NCBI GenBank assembly: GCA_965215025.1 | Contig: CBDCCV010000001.1 | Coordinates: 186,001-250,000, forward strand | Origin: CBDCCV01 sp965215025 | Lineage (GTDB): Bacteria > Bacteroidota > Rhodothermia > Rhodothermales > Salinibacteraceae | Reading direction: 5' to 3' | DNA length: 64,000 bases | In this document: positions 53,920-63,215 of the stretch, piece after piece | How the letters are laid out: every line of letters starts with the position of its first letter | Position numbering within the stretch: the stretch's first letter is position 1 | The notes under the pieces: model-generated | Database searches by the model: none | Told to the model about the DNA's origin: nothing | The model's input: the letters and a program-made list of their open reading frames with translations, nothing else | Program-made: the position numbers and the translations under genes

Positions 53920-55254
53920 CTACTGCCGGCTGTCGTTGTCGCGGCTGCTCCGGCTGGAGCGTCCGGAGGAGCGACGGCTGCCCGAGGAGCTACGGCTGCC
54001 CGAGGAGGAACGCACGGCGCTGCCCGAGGAAGAGCGCGAGCCGGATGAAGAGCGCGCCCGGCTGCTTGAACGGCGGCTGCCTGAAGAGCTGCGCGAGGAG
54101 CCGCCGGAGCGTTGCACCGCGCTGCCGCCACGCGAGGAGCCGCGCGAGGAGCCGCGCGACCGCCGCGTGCGGCTGCCGCTGTCGTTATCGCGCGAGGAGC
54201 CTCGGCTCTGGACGGCGCGCCCGCTGCTGCGGTCCGTATCGCTGCCGCGCGAGCGGGTGCGCGTACCTTGGTCGCTGCGCGTCGGGCTGCTGGTGCGGCC
54301 CGTACGGGCGCCGCGGCTTGGCGCATCGCTCGAGGAGCGGCCCACGGTGCTGCGGCCTGTGCGCGTGCCCTCGTTTGAAGGCGTGCGGCTCACGGCGCGG
54401 CCTTGGATCGTGCCCCGCTCCGAGGCGGCGCTGCCCCGGCCGAGGCGTCCGCGCGCCACGTCATCGCTGACGCCGCGTCCGGTGGTGCGGCGGCCCACGG
54501 TGCCCGCCGTCCCACGCCCCACGGTGCCGCGGCGCGGCTCAAAGCTGCGGTCGCGCGGCACGATTACGCCCGGCGCGTCGTAGCGGTAGCCGCCGTAGAA
54601 CGCCGCCGTCCCGTAGTAGAAGCTCGGGCGGTAGCGGTTGTAGCGATACCCGTAGCTGTACGGGTAACCGTAAAACGGATTGCAGTGCCTGTAGCCGTAG
54701 CCGTAGAAGCCGCCGTAGCCGTACCCGTAGCCATGGTTAAGGCAAGAGGAGTACGAGGCGTAGAAGAACGAGTCGTGCCGGAACGGATCGTAGTAGAACG
54801 GCCGTCCGATGCGCAGGTTGAGGAAGAACTCGCTCCTGGAGATGTACGGGCTGTAGAGCGGGTCAAAGGCGTACCGCGAGCCGTAGTAGCCCCCGTAAGG
54901 CGGGCCGTAGAAAAGCGACCTGTGGTAATACGACCGATACCCGCCTGCGATGTCGAGGTAGCGCAGCCGCTCCTGGTACTCGTGGTAGCTGATGCGCCCC
55001 CGGTAGCGGTCCTCGTAGACCTGCCGGGCCGCCTCGTAGCGCGCCTCTTCGCCGTAGACATCCGTCACTTCGTCTTCGTAGTAGAACTCGCCGTCGTCGT
55101 ACTGGACCTCCCGGTCCTCAGAAGTCCGAGGCGGCGCGTCGTTTACAGTGGCGAGTTGCGTGTAGCACCCCGTCAGCCCGAGGAGGAGCATCGCCGCCAC
55201 CAGCGGAGCAAGCGAAAGGGGTTTGCGAGAGATCATCGCAGACATGCGTTTCAT
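53920..55254 (-). CDS. Lipoprotein with Tyr/Gly-rich middle and Ser/Arg-repeat tail
   Basis: A 444-residue protein. The lipobox LLLGLTGC gives Cys30. Residues about 60-110 are acidic (EDREVQYDDGEFYYEDEVTD), about 110-240 are rich in Tyr, Gly and Phe with YGYGYGGFYGYGYR-type runs, and from about 300 to the end the sequence is almost only Ser, Arg and Gly in short SSSGSRRSS-like repeats. A GGAGGAG lies five bases before the ATG at 55254. No family was recognised; the tail would be strongly positive and unfolded, perhaps binding acidic polymers at the cell surface. Confidence 0.7.
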   Translation of the reverse strand: MKRMSAMISRKPLSLAPLVAAMLLLGLTGCYTQLATVNDAPPRTSEDREVQYDDGEFYYEDEVTDVYGEEARYEAARQVYEDRYRGRISYHEYQERLRYLDIAGGYRSYYHRSLFYGPPYGGYYGSRYAFDPLYSPYISRSEFFLNLRIGRPFYYDPFRHDSFFYASYSSCLNHGYGYGYGGFYGYGYRHCNPFYGYPYSYGYRYNRYRPSFYYGTAAFYGGYRYDAPGVIVPRDRSFEPRRGTVGRGTAGTVGRRTTGRGVSDDVARGRLGRGSAASERGTIQGRAVSRTPSNEGTRTGRSTVGRSSSDAPSRGARTGRTSSPTRSDQGTRTRSRGSDTDRSSGRAVQSRGSSRDNDSGSRTRRSRGSSRGSSRGGSAVQRSGGSSRSSSGSRRSSSRARSSSGSRSSSGSAVRSSSGSRSSSGSRRSSGRSSRSSRDNDSRQ

Positions 55255-55558
55255 GGCACTCCTCCTCTGGTAAGTTTCCAAAGCAGCATTAACTGACGCT
55301 ACCTTTCGTGTTACGAACAAAGATTTACAAAGTTTTACAGCGGTCCCTTCTGACGGCTCTATCGGAAACAACCTGGCTTTGAAAACCGCGCCGCCGCCGA
55401 GTATATTCTTCGCCTCCCTCGCTGCAACGCACGTTCTACCTGTCCGCTTGTTTGAAAAAACAGCAAAGACTGCGCCGGTTTTAGAAGCGCTCCGTGCAGC
55501 AGCTGATGCGGTTTTCTCCCCTGCGTTGCTCAAGAAATCCATCACCCCCCCGTACACT
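55255..55558. other. 304-base divergent region with proS promoter
   Basis: AT-rich for this genome. It holds the ribosome-binding site of the minus-strand lipoprotein gene at the left and a good plus-strand promoter for proS at 55379-55407. No coding frame of its own; an upstream in-frame extension of proS is not family-like. Confidence 0.55.
55379..55407 (+). promoter_or_regulatory. Sigma-70-like promoter for proS
   Basis: TTGAAA (55379-55384), 17 bases, TATATT (55402-55407). Start near 55414 gives a leader of about 145 bases before the proS ATG. Confidence 0.6.
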
Positions 55559-57034
55559 ATGGCCGACGCCCTCACCGCCCGCGCTGACGATTATTCCCAG
55601 TGGTACATCGACGTGGTGCGCCAGGCCAAACTGGCCGACTACTCGCCCGTGCGCGGCTGCATGGTCATTCGTCCTAACGGCTACGCGCTTTGGGAAAACA
55701 TGCGCCGCGTCCTCGACAAGATGTTCAAGGACACGGGCCACGAAAACGCCTACTTCCCTCTTTTCGTCCCGGAGTCCTTCCTCTCGAAAGAGGCCGAGCA
55801 CGTCGAAGGCTTCGCCAAAGAGTGCGCCGTGGTCACCCACTCGCGCCTCGTCCCCAACACCGACGGCACGGGCCTCATGCCCGATCCGGAGTCGAAACTG
55901 GCCGAGCCGCTCGTCGTCCGCCCCACCTCGGAGACGATCATCTGGAACACGTACGCGGATTGGATTCAGTCCTGGCGTGACCTCCCCATCCTCATTAATC
56001 AGTGGGCCAACGTCGTCCGCTGGGAGATGCGCACGCGGCTTTTCCTGAGGACGATGGAGTTCTTGTGGCAAGAGGGCCACACCGCCCACGCTACGAAGGA
56101 AGAGGCCATCGAAGAAACGCTGCGGATGCTCGGCGTGTACGCCACCTTTGCCGAGGAGTACATGGCGATGCCGGTGATCCAGGGCGTCAAGACAGCGAGC
56201 GAGCGCTTCCCCGGCGCCGTGGACACCTACTGCATCGAGGCGCTGATGCAAGACGGCAAGGCGCTCCAAGCCGGCACGAGCCACTTCCTGGGGCAGAACT
56301 TCGCCAAGGCGTTCGACTGCACGTTTCAGAATGAGAACCAGGAGACGGAATACGTCTGGGCCACCTCGTGGGGCGTCTCAACGCGCTTGGTGGGCGGCCT
56401 CATCATGACGCACTCGGACGACCAGGGCCTCGTTCTCCCCCCGAAGCTCGCCCCCACGCAGGCCGTCATCGTCCCCATCTACTTCAACGACGAGCAACGC
56501 GCCGACGTGCTCGAAAAAGCCGAACAGATCGAGCGCGAACTCACCGACGCCGGCATCTCGGTAAAGCTCGACGCGCTCGACGCCTACCGGCCCGGCTGGA
56601 AGTTCAACGAGTACGAGCTGCAGGGCGTGCCCGTGCGCCTCGGCCTCGGCCCGCGCGACCTCAAAAACGAGAACGCCGAGATGGCCCGCCGCGACACCGG
56701 CGACAAGGAAATCGTCCCGCAAGCCGGCCTCGCCGAGCGTGTGGGCGAAACGTTGGATGCCATCCAGAACGGCCTCTTCGAGCGCGCGAAAGCCTTCCGC
56801 AAGGACCACTCCACGCGCGTGGACTCGTACGACGACTTTAAGGAAGCGCTCGAAGAAACGGGCGGCTTCGTCTGGGCGCACTGGGACGGCACGGCCGAGA
56901 CGGAGGCGCGCATTAAGGACGAGACCGGCGCCACCATCCGCTGCATCCCGCTGGACCGCGACGACGAAGCGGGCGAGGACCTGCTCACCGGCGAGCCATC
57001 CGAGGGCCGCGTGGTGTTTGCGCGGGCGTATTAA
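55559..57034 (+). CDS. proS: Prolyl-tRNA synthetase, archaeal/eukaryotic type
   Basis: A 491-residue class II synthetase that charges tRNA-Pro. Motif 2 region WANVVRWEMRTRLFLRTMEFLWQEGHTAHAT and motif 3 (TSWGVSTRLVGGLIMTHSDDQGLVLPPKLAP) are intact; the anticodon-binding domain starts at about VIVPIYFND and a C-terminal zinc-type extension follows. It lacks the editing insertion of the long bacterial enzyme, as expected for this shorter type. The start is MADALTARADDYSQWY. A sequential copy of the bacterial type is not in the window. Confidence 0.96.
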   Translation: MADALTARADDYSQWYIDVVRQAKLADYSPVRGCMVIRPNGYALWENMRRVLDKMFKDTGHENAYFPLFVPESFLSKEAEHVEGFAKECAVVTHSRLVPNTDGTGLMPDPESKLAEPLVVRPTSETIIWNTYADWIQSWRDLPILINQWANVVRWEMRTRLFLRTMEFLWQEGHTAHATKEEAIEETLRMLGVYATFAEEYMAMPVIQGVKTASERFPGAVDTYCIEALMQDGKALQAGTSHFLGQNFAKAFDCTFQNENQETEYVWATSWGVSTRLVGGLIMTHSDDQGLVLPPKLAPTQAVIVPIYFNDEQRADVLEKAEQIERELTDAGISVKLDALDAYRPGWKFNEYELQGVPVRLGLGPRDLKNENAEMARRDTGDKEIVPQAGLAERVGETLDAIQNGLFERAKAFRKDHSTRVDSYDDFKEALEETGGFVWAHWDGTAETEARIKDETGATIRCIPLDRDDEAGEDLLTGEPSEGRVVFARAY

Positions 57035-57087
57035 GCGAGCGGGCGGCAACGTTATTCAAATGACACCGGCTTATACACCGATCACCG

Positions 57088-57593
57088 ATGAGTTTAGCTT
57101 TAGGGCGTCTCACCGAGGGGGAAGTGCAAGATTTGAGCGGGCTTCTCGGCAAACCTGTTTCCGTCATCTACGCTCCTTGGCTTACAACTTTACGGAAGTG
57201 CCGTTGAGGCTCAGCCTTTCCGTGCTTCTCGGTCATGTCGAGGTCAAGCGGAGGTTCGTAAACCTCGCAGCCTCAGATGTAGAGACGGAGATGTCCCACG
57301 ACTTTCTCCACTCCCGCTTGTCCATCCAACGAGCGGCTATACCCAGAGGGACAGGATTTGATGCCAAGTTTGGCTCGATCACCAAGCCCTGCTCATCCAT
57401 TCACTTCGGCCCCAATCCGTTTACCATCTCCGCTGTAGAGATTTATGAATCAGCAAGCCAAGTTTTTCATTCGGGACCGGAGCACGAGGAGTCCGTGCCG
57501 GTCGATTCGCTGGCTGTATTCCGGAGCGGACTAAGCGGAGCACTTGTCAGTTTGGTGCAATCGAGACGTGGTTCTCACGGGAGAAGGCTGTGA
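57088..57593 (+). pseudogene. Frameshifted unknown gene of lower GC
   Basis: Begins ATG with MSLALGRLTEGEVQDLSGLL and continues SVIYAPWLTTL, then stops at 57207. A neighbouring frame is protein-like from about 57190 to 57593: TEVPLRLSLSVLLGHVEVKR, then SHDFLHSRLSIQ, SIHFGPNPFTISAVEIYESA and SVPVDSLAVFRSG. A one-base slip near 57190 would join them into about 168 residues. It may be a true pseudogene, a programmed shift or a sequencing error. Base composition is visibly lower in GC than that of proS or the next gene, suggesting acquisition. No family was recognised. Confidence 0.5.
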
Positions 57594-57808
57594 TCAAAAG
57601 GCTCTGCCGAGAGCACAAAAAGCAAGAAGAGTTCAGGTGGATGCACTCCGGCGCACAATGAGGCTAAGCGTTACGCTTCTATAAACCAAGCTTTACGCTT
57701 CGATGAAATCGCGCCGAGGCGCTGTTAATCAGGACGGGCGGGCGGTACTTTTAGAGGGCAAACGCTGCCGAATGCGTTGCGGCACTTTTCTTGTGCACCC
57801 TTTGCGCG

Positions 57809-58516
57809 ATGCCTATGCCTTCTGACACGCTTTCCGCTGCCGAGCGCACCGATTCGCTGAGCTTCCGTGTGGCGCAGGGGCTGGGGTACGCGGTGAATCC
57901 GCTCGTCCTGCCGCCGCTGCTTTTTGGGCTGGTGCTGGCGCACTTCGGGGCGTCGGCGTATGAGATTAGCTGGGCCGTGGGCGTGGTAGTCGTCTTTTTT
58001 GTGGTGGTGCCGCTGGGGTATCTGCTCTGGCTCATCCGGAACGGGCAGGTGGCCTCGCTCGAACTCCACGACCGCACGCGGCGGACGCGGCCGTTTTTGG
58101 TGGGCATCGCCTCGTACATCGCGGCGCTCGTGGTCCTCTACGGCACGAGCGCGACGGCGGCTAAGCTCGTCGCGGCGCTCGCGGCGCTGCACGTGATCAA
58201 CACGCTGGGCATCATGATCATCACGCTGCGGTGGAAGATTTCCGTGCACGCGGCGTCGCTGGCGGGGTTTGCCTCGATGCTCCTCTTCGTGGCGCAGACG
58301 CCGTGGTCGGGTCTGCCCGCCGCGCCGGACGCCTGGCTCCTGGAACCGGCCCCGCTCTACGGCCTCTTCGCGCTTCTGGGCACCATCATGTGGGCGCGCG
58401 TACGGATCGGCGCGCACACACCCTGGCAGGTGTGGGCCGGGGCGCTCTTCGGGTTGCTTCTGCCGTACGCGCAGTTGTATCTTTTGCTCGAAGCGGGCTT
58501 TCTGCACAGCCTCTGA
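57809..58516 (+). CDS. PAP2-like phosphatase-family membrane protein
   Basis: About 235 residues with five to six membrane helices. PAP2 motifs are present but changed: motif 1 as RTRRTRPF, motif 2 as KISVHAAS (the PSGH His kept) and motif 3 as ARVRIGAHTPWQV (Arg and His kept, the usual Asp is Gln). The enzyme could still handle lipid phosphates, since the nucleophile His and both Arg/His partners remain. A start six codons earlier is possible. It lies between the frameshifted gene and the second TonB receptor. Confidence 0.75.
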   Translation: MPMPSDTLSAAERTDSLSFRVAQGLGYAVNPLVLPPLLFGLVLAHFGASAYEISWAVGVVVVFFVVVPLGYLLWLIRNGQVASLELHDRTRRTRPFLVGIASYIAALVVLYGTSATAAKLVAALAALHVINTLGIMIITLRWKISVHAASLAGFASMLLFVAQTPWSGLPAAPDAWLLEPAPLYGLFALLGTIMWARVRIGAHTPWQVWAGALFGLLLPYAQLYLLLEAGFLHSL

Positions 58517-58659
58517 CGCGCGCATCCGGCTGCCTCGCCTCTTTTTCCGAGAGGCCAAGCAGCGGTTTTCTTCGGACCACGATCTCTTTCCCGACGGCGC
58601 ACGACGTATTCGGACTGCTACACCGCTTCCCCTTTCCCTTCCAGCACCCGCAGTCTGCT

Positions 58660-61113
58660 ATGCGTGCCGCTTCGTTTGTTCTCCTCGGCCTGTTTCTTTT
58701 CTTCCTGCTGCCTGAAGACGTGCAGGCGCAGGGCTGGGGCACCGTCGAGGGCCGCGTGGCGCAGGCGGCCACAGGCGATCCACTGCCCGGCGCGACGGTC
58801 CTTGTGGCCGGGACGAACTTCGGCACGGCGGCGGGTGAGAACGGGCGCTACGTCCTACGCGTGCCCGCTGGCACGTATGCGCTGCGGATCACGGCCGTCG
58901 GCTTCGAGGCGGAGACGGTGGACTCGGTCACGGTGCGGCGCGACCGGGCGACGGTGCTAGACGTGGCGTTGCGCGATGCGGTGATGGAGATGGAGGGCGT
59001 CACCGTCGAGGACAGCCCCGTCTCCGTCGAGGCGGGCGTTTACGAACTCGACCCGGAGCAGGTGCAGAACATCCCCTCGCCCCTGAAGGACGGCTTCCGC
59101 GCGCTCAAAGTCCTGCCTGGCGTGGCGACGAATAACGAGCTGTCGAGCCAGTACAGCGTGCGCGGCGGCGGGTACAACGAGAACCTCATCTTCATCGACG
59201 GCTTCGAGGTGTACATGCCGTTCCGTCCGCGGCAGGGCGAGCAGGAGGGCCTGGGCCTCCTCAACCCGGCGCTTTCGGAGCGGATCACGTTCTACGCGGG
59301 CGGCTTCCCGGCGCGCTACGGCGGCAAGCTCTCCTCCGCCCTCGACGTGAAGTACCGCCGCCCCGACCGCGCCCCCCTCAGCGGATCGGCCTCGCTGAGC
59401 CTTTTGGATGCAGACGTGAACGCCTCCGCCTCGGCGCTCGATGGGAAGCTCGGGTGGGCCTTCGGCCTGCGGAAGGCGCAGGCGGAGCGGTTCTTCTCCA
59501 CGCAGGAACTCCAAGGCGACTACCGCCCCGACTTCACCGACGTGCAGGGGACGCTCACCTTCCGCCTCACGCCGGGGCAGGAAATCGAAGCCCTCGGCAT
59601 CTGGGCCGACCACGAGTTCTTGCTCGACCCGAACACGAAGCGGACGTACTACGGCCTCATCAGCCTTGACCCGGACGTGCCCTCGGACCTGCGCTCGCTC
59701 TACACCGAGTACGAGGGTGAGCAGCGCGACGGCTACACCACCCGCTTCGGCGGCGCGCGGCTCAAGACGCGGCTCTCCAGGAAACTGCGGATGGAGCACG
59801 ACGCAGCCTACTTCGGCACCGAGGAGCGCTCGCGCGTGGACGTGAGCGGGCGCTCGATCCTGTTTCAGGAAGATCCGGGCGGCGGCGGGAGCGTCCCCAT
59901 CGGCTACGGCGAGCAGGCCGATGAGGTGGACAACAGCGTCGCCGTGGAGACGCTCACCGGGCGCGGGCGCTATTTGCTGAGCTTGAACCGCCACGCGCCG
60001 GAAGCCGGCTGGCACGTGCGCGGCCTCCACTTCGAGGACCGGATCGACGAACGGCTCGTGCACACCCGCTTCGAGAACGGCGAGGAGGTTGAGATTGAGG
60101 CCGACCGCGTGGACGCCGCCGCGACGTTCGACGCCTGGCAGGCCGGCCTCTACGCGCAGGACGCCATCGACGTCTTGCCCGAGCGCGGGAAGCTCCTCCT
60201 CACTGCCGGCGTCCGCGCGGACTACTTCTCGTTTAACGAGGAGTGGACGGTCTCGCCCCGGCTCTCGGTGCGCTACGAATGGTCGGAGAACACGATGCTC
60301 ACCGGCGCCTGGGGCCTATACCACCAGAAGCCGACGTACCGCGAGTTCCGCGGCAAGCCGGAGCCGGGCGAGGAGGTCTTGGGCGCTGTGAACCGCGACC
60401 TCAAATCGCAGCAGTCCATGCAGTTCGTCTTCGGCGGCGAGCACTTTTTGCCGGAGCGGCGGCTATACGTCCGCGCCGAGGCGTACTACAAGCGGCTGCG
60501 CAACCTGATCTCGTACGACATCGAGAACGTGCGCGTCTTGTACTCCGGCGAGAACGACGCCGAGGGGTACGCCTACGGCCTCGACCTCCAACTGCGCGGC
60601 GAGTTCGTGCCGGGGCTGGAAAGCTGGTTCAACTACAGCTACCTCGTGGCGCGCGAGGCGTTTTTGCCGGCGTTCGAGACGCGCCTCAACGACGGCCTCG
60701 TCCCGCGCCCGACGGACCAGCGCCACACCTTCTCCGCCTTTATCCAGGACTACGTGCCGGGCGACGAGACGTGGAAGCTGCACATGCGCGGCCTCTTCGG
60801 GAGCGGGCTGCCCTACACGCCGCCCATCCAGGGCGAGGCGCTCTCGAACGGCATCTACCGCCAGGTGCCGGGGCCGCGCTCGCAGGGCCGCCTGCCCGAG
60901 TACCGCCGCATCGACGTAGGCGCGACGAAGATCCTGCCCGTCTTCGAGAACGGCATCGGCGGCGAGCCGGTCACGCTCTCCCTCACGGCCGAGATCCTGA
61001 ACATCTTCGACATGGTCAACACGGTGGCGTACACGTGGGACGGGCAGTTCAACCGCATCCCCACGCGCCTGACGCCACGCACGGTCAACGCCCGGCTCCG
61101 GCTCGAATTCTGA
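58660..61113 (+). CDS. TonB-dependent receptor with regulatory-like N-domain
   Basis: An 817-residue outer-membrane transporter. The signal peptide (SFVLLGLFLFFLLPEDVQAQ) is followed by a carboxypeptidase-regulatory-like domain (GTVEGRVAQAATGDPLPGATVLV), a plug domain (SQYSVRGGGYNENLIFIDGFEVYMPF) and the barrel, ending with TPRTVNARLRLEF. It differs clearly from the receptor at 26177. The substrate is unknown. The next gene starts 31 bases downstream on the same strand and encodes a lipoprotein of the nuclease/phosphatase superfamily, so they may act together. Confidence 0.9.
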   Translation: MRAASFVLLGLFLFFLLPEDVQAQGWGTVEGRVAQAATGDPLPGATVLVAGTNFGTAAGENGRYVLRVPAGTYALRITAVGFEAETVDSVTVRRDRATVLDVALRDAVMEMEGVTVEDSPVSVEAGVYELDPEQVQNIPSPLKDGFRALKVLPGVATNNELSSQYSVRGGGYNENLIFIDGFEVYMPFRPRQGEQEGLGLLNPALSERITFYAGGFPARYGGKLSSALDVKYRRPDRAPLSGSASLSLLDADVNASASALDGKLGWAFGLRKAQAERFFSTQELQGDYRPDFTDVQGTLTFRLTPGQEIEALGIWADHEFLLDPNTKRTYYGLISLDPDVPSDLRSLYTEYEGEQRDGYTTRFGGARLKTRLSRKLRMEHDAAYFGTEERSRVDVSGRSILFQEDPGGGGSVPIGYGEQADEVDNSVAVETLTGRGRYLLSLNRHAPEAGWHVRGLHFEDRIDERLVHTRFENGEEVEIEADRVDAAATFDAWQAGLYAQDAIDVLPERGKLLLTAGVRADYFSFNEEWTVSPRLSVRYEWSENTMLTGAWGLYHQKPTYREFRGKPEPGEEVLGAVNRDLKSQQSMQFVFGGEHFLPERRLYVRAEAYYKRLRNLISYDIENVRVLYSGENDAEGYAYGLDLQLRGEFVPGLESWFNYSYLVAREAFLPAFETRLNDGLVPRPTDQRHTFSAFIQDYVPGDETWKLHMRGLFGSGLPYTPPIQGEALSNGIYRQVPGPRSQGRLPEYRRIDVGATKILPVFENGIGGEPVTLSLTAEILNIFDMVNTVAYTWDGQFNRIPTRLTPRTVNARLRLEF

Positions 61114-61144
61114 ATCTTATCCTTCTCGTAGAAAACGGCACGCC

Positions 61145-62221
61145 TTGAAAGCAGCAGCGGGAAACGCCCTTCGATACGCAGCGCACCTCTTCGTTCTTCT
61201 CTCCGCCCTCCTGCTCTCCGCCTGCGCCCCCGCCGCGCCGCTTTCCGCGCCGGTCACGGCGGGCGCCGACCCCGCCGCCGGAACGGTGCCTCCCGAAGGC
61301 TTTACCTATCCCGAGGGCGACACCGTCCGCGTGGCGACGTGGAACGCCGAGCACTTCGTGGACGAATACGACAACCCGTACATCGACAACCGCCGCGAGG
61401 ACGAGCCGTACGACAACATGCCCGAGCGCACGCGCCTCTTCGTGGAAGTCATCCGCGCACTTGATGCGGATGTGGTGGTCTTGCAGGAGTTCGAGAGCGC
61501 GGCGTTCCTGGAGCGCCTGGCCGAGGAGCGCTTTCCGGAGATGGGCTACCGCTTTTTCGCCGGTACGGAGAGCCGCGACTGGTACCAAAACGTGGTGGTG
61601 ATGAGCCGCCTGCCGCTGGGCGTGGTGGAGAGCTACGCCGCGGTCACCACGCCCGTCATCGGCGCGCGCGAGCCGCCGGCGCAGCGCCTGACGAACAACC
61701 GCATGTGGATGGCCGAGGTCCTGGCGCGGCCCGATTACACCTTCGCCCTCGTGGGGCTGCACCTCAAGGCCGGGCCCGGCGCGCGCAACGAGGGCTGGCG
61801 CACCGGGCAGATCCGCTTCCTGCGCGAGCGCTTCGACCAGCTTCTCGCCGCGCGGCCCGAGGCCAACCTCCTCGTCGTGGGCGACCTCAACGCGCTCCCC
61901 GGCAGCCCCGAACTGGGTCTGCTCCTGGGCGAGGCCCGCTCGGCCGAGGGCCGCGCCCGCCTCACCGATCCGCTGGCCGGGCGCCCCACGCCTACGTTTC
62001 CGTCCGATGCGCCGGAGCGCCAGCTCGACTACGTCCTCTTGGGCGAGAACATGCTGCCCGAGCTGGTCGAAGGCTCCGTCCGCGTCGCCACGCCGCTTTC
62101 GTCCGGGCAGATGCGCCGCGCGAGCGACCACCTGCCCGTCGTCGCAGCCTTCATCGCCGAGGAGCGCGCCGCAGGACGACGGCCGACCGCCGACGACGGA
62201 CGGCCGATGGACACGCGCTGA
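61145..62221 (+). CDS. Endonuclease/exonuclease/phosphatase-family lipoprotein
   Basis: A 358-residue lipoprotein using a TTG start; this is the only start giving the signal peptide (LFVLLSALLLSAC, lipid on Cys27). Catalytic motifs of the superfamily are all present: TWNAEHF, VVVLQEFE (metal Glu), VGLHLKAG, VVGDLNALPGSPE and ASDHLPVVA. It would hydrolyse phosphodiesters of nucleic acid, lipid or sugar outside the cytoplasm. The last 20 residues (AGRRPTADDGRP...) come from a GACGAC-type repeat. It is 31 bases downstream of the TonB receptor. Confidence 0.88.
   Translation: MKAAAGNALRYAAHLFVLLSALLLSACAPAAPLSAPVTAGADPAAGTVPPEGFTYPEGDTVRVATWNAEHFVDEYDNPYIDNRREDEPYDNMPERTRLFVEVIRALDADVVVLQEFESAAFLERLAEERFPEMGYRFFAGTESRDWYQNVVVMSRLPLGVVESYAAVTTPVIGAREPPAQRLTNNRMWMAEVLARPDYTFALVGLHLKAGPGARNEGWRTGQIRFLRERFDQLLAARPEANLLVVGDLNALPGSPELGLLLGEARSAEGRARLTDPLAGRPTPTFPSDAPERQLDYVLLGENMLPELVEGSVRVATPLSSGQMRRASDHLPVVAAFIAEERAAGRRPTADDGRPMDTR
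62168..62211. repeat. GACGAC-type repeat running into the nuclease C-terminus
   Basis: GCAGGACGACGG then CCGACGACGGACGGCCGATGG in the last codons of the endonuclease/phosphatase gene, very like the intergenic copies at 1014 and 18288. It encodes the tail AGRRPTADDGRP, after the last conserved motif. Confidence 0.6.
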
Positions 62222-62298
62222 CCTTTGACTCGATCTCCTAAGCAGCGGTCCAGAGCCTACCCCGGCACCGGGGTCCGCGGCCGGCCGTCCCTCAAGCC

Positions 62299-63135
62299 AT
62301 GAACCTCGCCCTCGTCCAGCTCCAGCCCACCGACGACTTCGACCGCTCGCTCCAGCGCGGCCTCGACGCCTTCCGGGAAGCGGCCGACGCCGGGGCCGAC
62401 CTCGTTGTCTTCCCCGAACTCGCCTTCACGCCGTTCTACCCGCAGCACCCGGCCGGCCCGGACGCGCTTGACCTCGCCGAGCCGATCCCCGGCCCCACCA
62501 CCGAGGCGTTCCAGGAGGCGGCGGCGCGCCACGGCGTGGTGACCGTCATCAACCTCTACGAGCGCGCCGGCGGCACGGCCTATGACACCTCGCCCGTCAT
62601 CGACGCCGACGGCGCGCTCCTCGGCAAAACGCGCATGATGCACATCACCGACTACGACGGCTTCCACGAGCAGGGCTACTACGCTGAGGGCGACACGGGC
62701 GCGCCCGTCTACGACACCGCCGCCGGGCGCATCGGCGTGGCGATCTGCTACGACCGGCACTTCCCCGAGTACCTGCGTGCTTTGGCCCTCGGCGGCGCCG
62801 ACCTCGTGGTGGTGCCGCAAGCGGGGATCGTGGGCGAGTGGCCGGACGGCCTCTTTGAAGCGGAGCTGCGCGTAGGCGCGTTTCAGAACGGCTTCTTCAT
62901 GGCGCTCGCCAACCGCGTTGGGAAAGAAGAGCGGCTGGAGTTTGCCGGCGGCTCGTTCGTGGCCGATCCGTTCGGGCAGCTCGTTAAGCAGGCGCCCACG
63001 GGCGAGGAGGCCGTGCTGCACGCCGAGATCGGCCTCGGCCGCTGCGCCGAGGCGCCCGCGCGCAAGCTCTTCCTCAAACACCGCCGCCCGGACGAATACG
63101 AGGGCGGGGCCGTGCGGCTCGCGGGCGGGGCGTAG
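62299..63135 (+). CDS. Carbon-nitrogen hydrolase (nitrilase superfamily)
   Basis: A 278-residue enzyme with the complete Glu-Lys-Cys triad: Glu40 in VVFPELAF, Lys110 in LGKTRMMH and Cys150 in VAICYDRHFPEYLRALALGGAD. The sequence most resembles N-carbamoylputrescine amidase (AguB) in YYAEGDTGAPVYDTAAGRIGVAICYDRHFPE, which would make putrescine from carbamoylputrescine. No aguA is nearby, so other small amides remain possible. No signal peptide, cytoplasmic. Length normal. Confidence 0.88.
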   Translation: MNLALVQLQPTDDFDRSLQRGLDAFREAADAGADLVVFPELAFTPFYPQHPAGPDALDLAEPIPGPTTEAFQEAAARHGVVTVINLYERAGGTAYDTSPVIDADGALLGKTRMMHITDYDGFHEQGYYAEGDTGAPVYDTAAGRIGVAICYDRHFPEYLRALALGGADLVVVPQAGIVGEWPDGLFEAELRVGAFQNGFFMALANRVGKEERLEFAGGSFVADPFGQLVKQAPTGEEAVLHAEIGLGRCAEAPARKLFLKHRRPDEYEGGAVRLAGGA

Positions 63136-63215
63136 CCGCAGCGGCGGATTCGCGGCGGGTGGCCAGGGGTTGACCGGAGGCATCTCTCCCTCTTACGACC
63201 TGCCGCCGCTGTGCC

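Noticed and set aside
61085..62131. 348-residue minus-strand ORF over the nuclease/phosphatase gene
   Set aside because: Antisense shadow; all superfamily motifs are on the plus strand.
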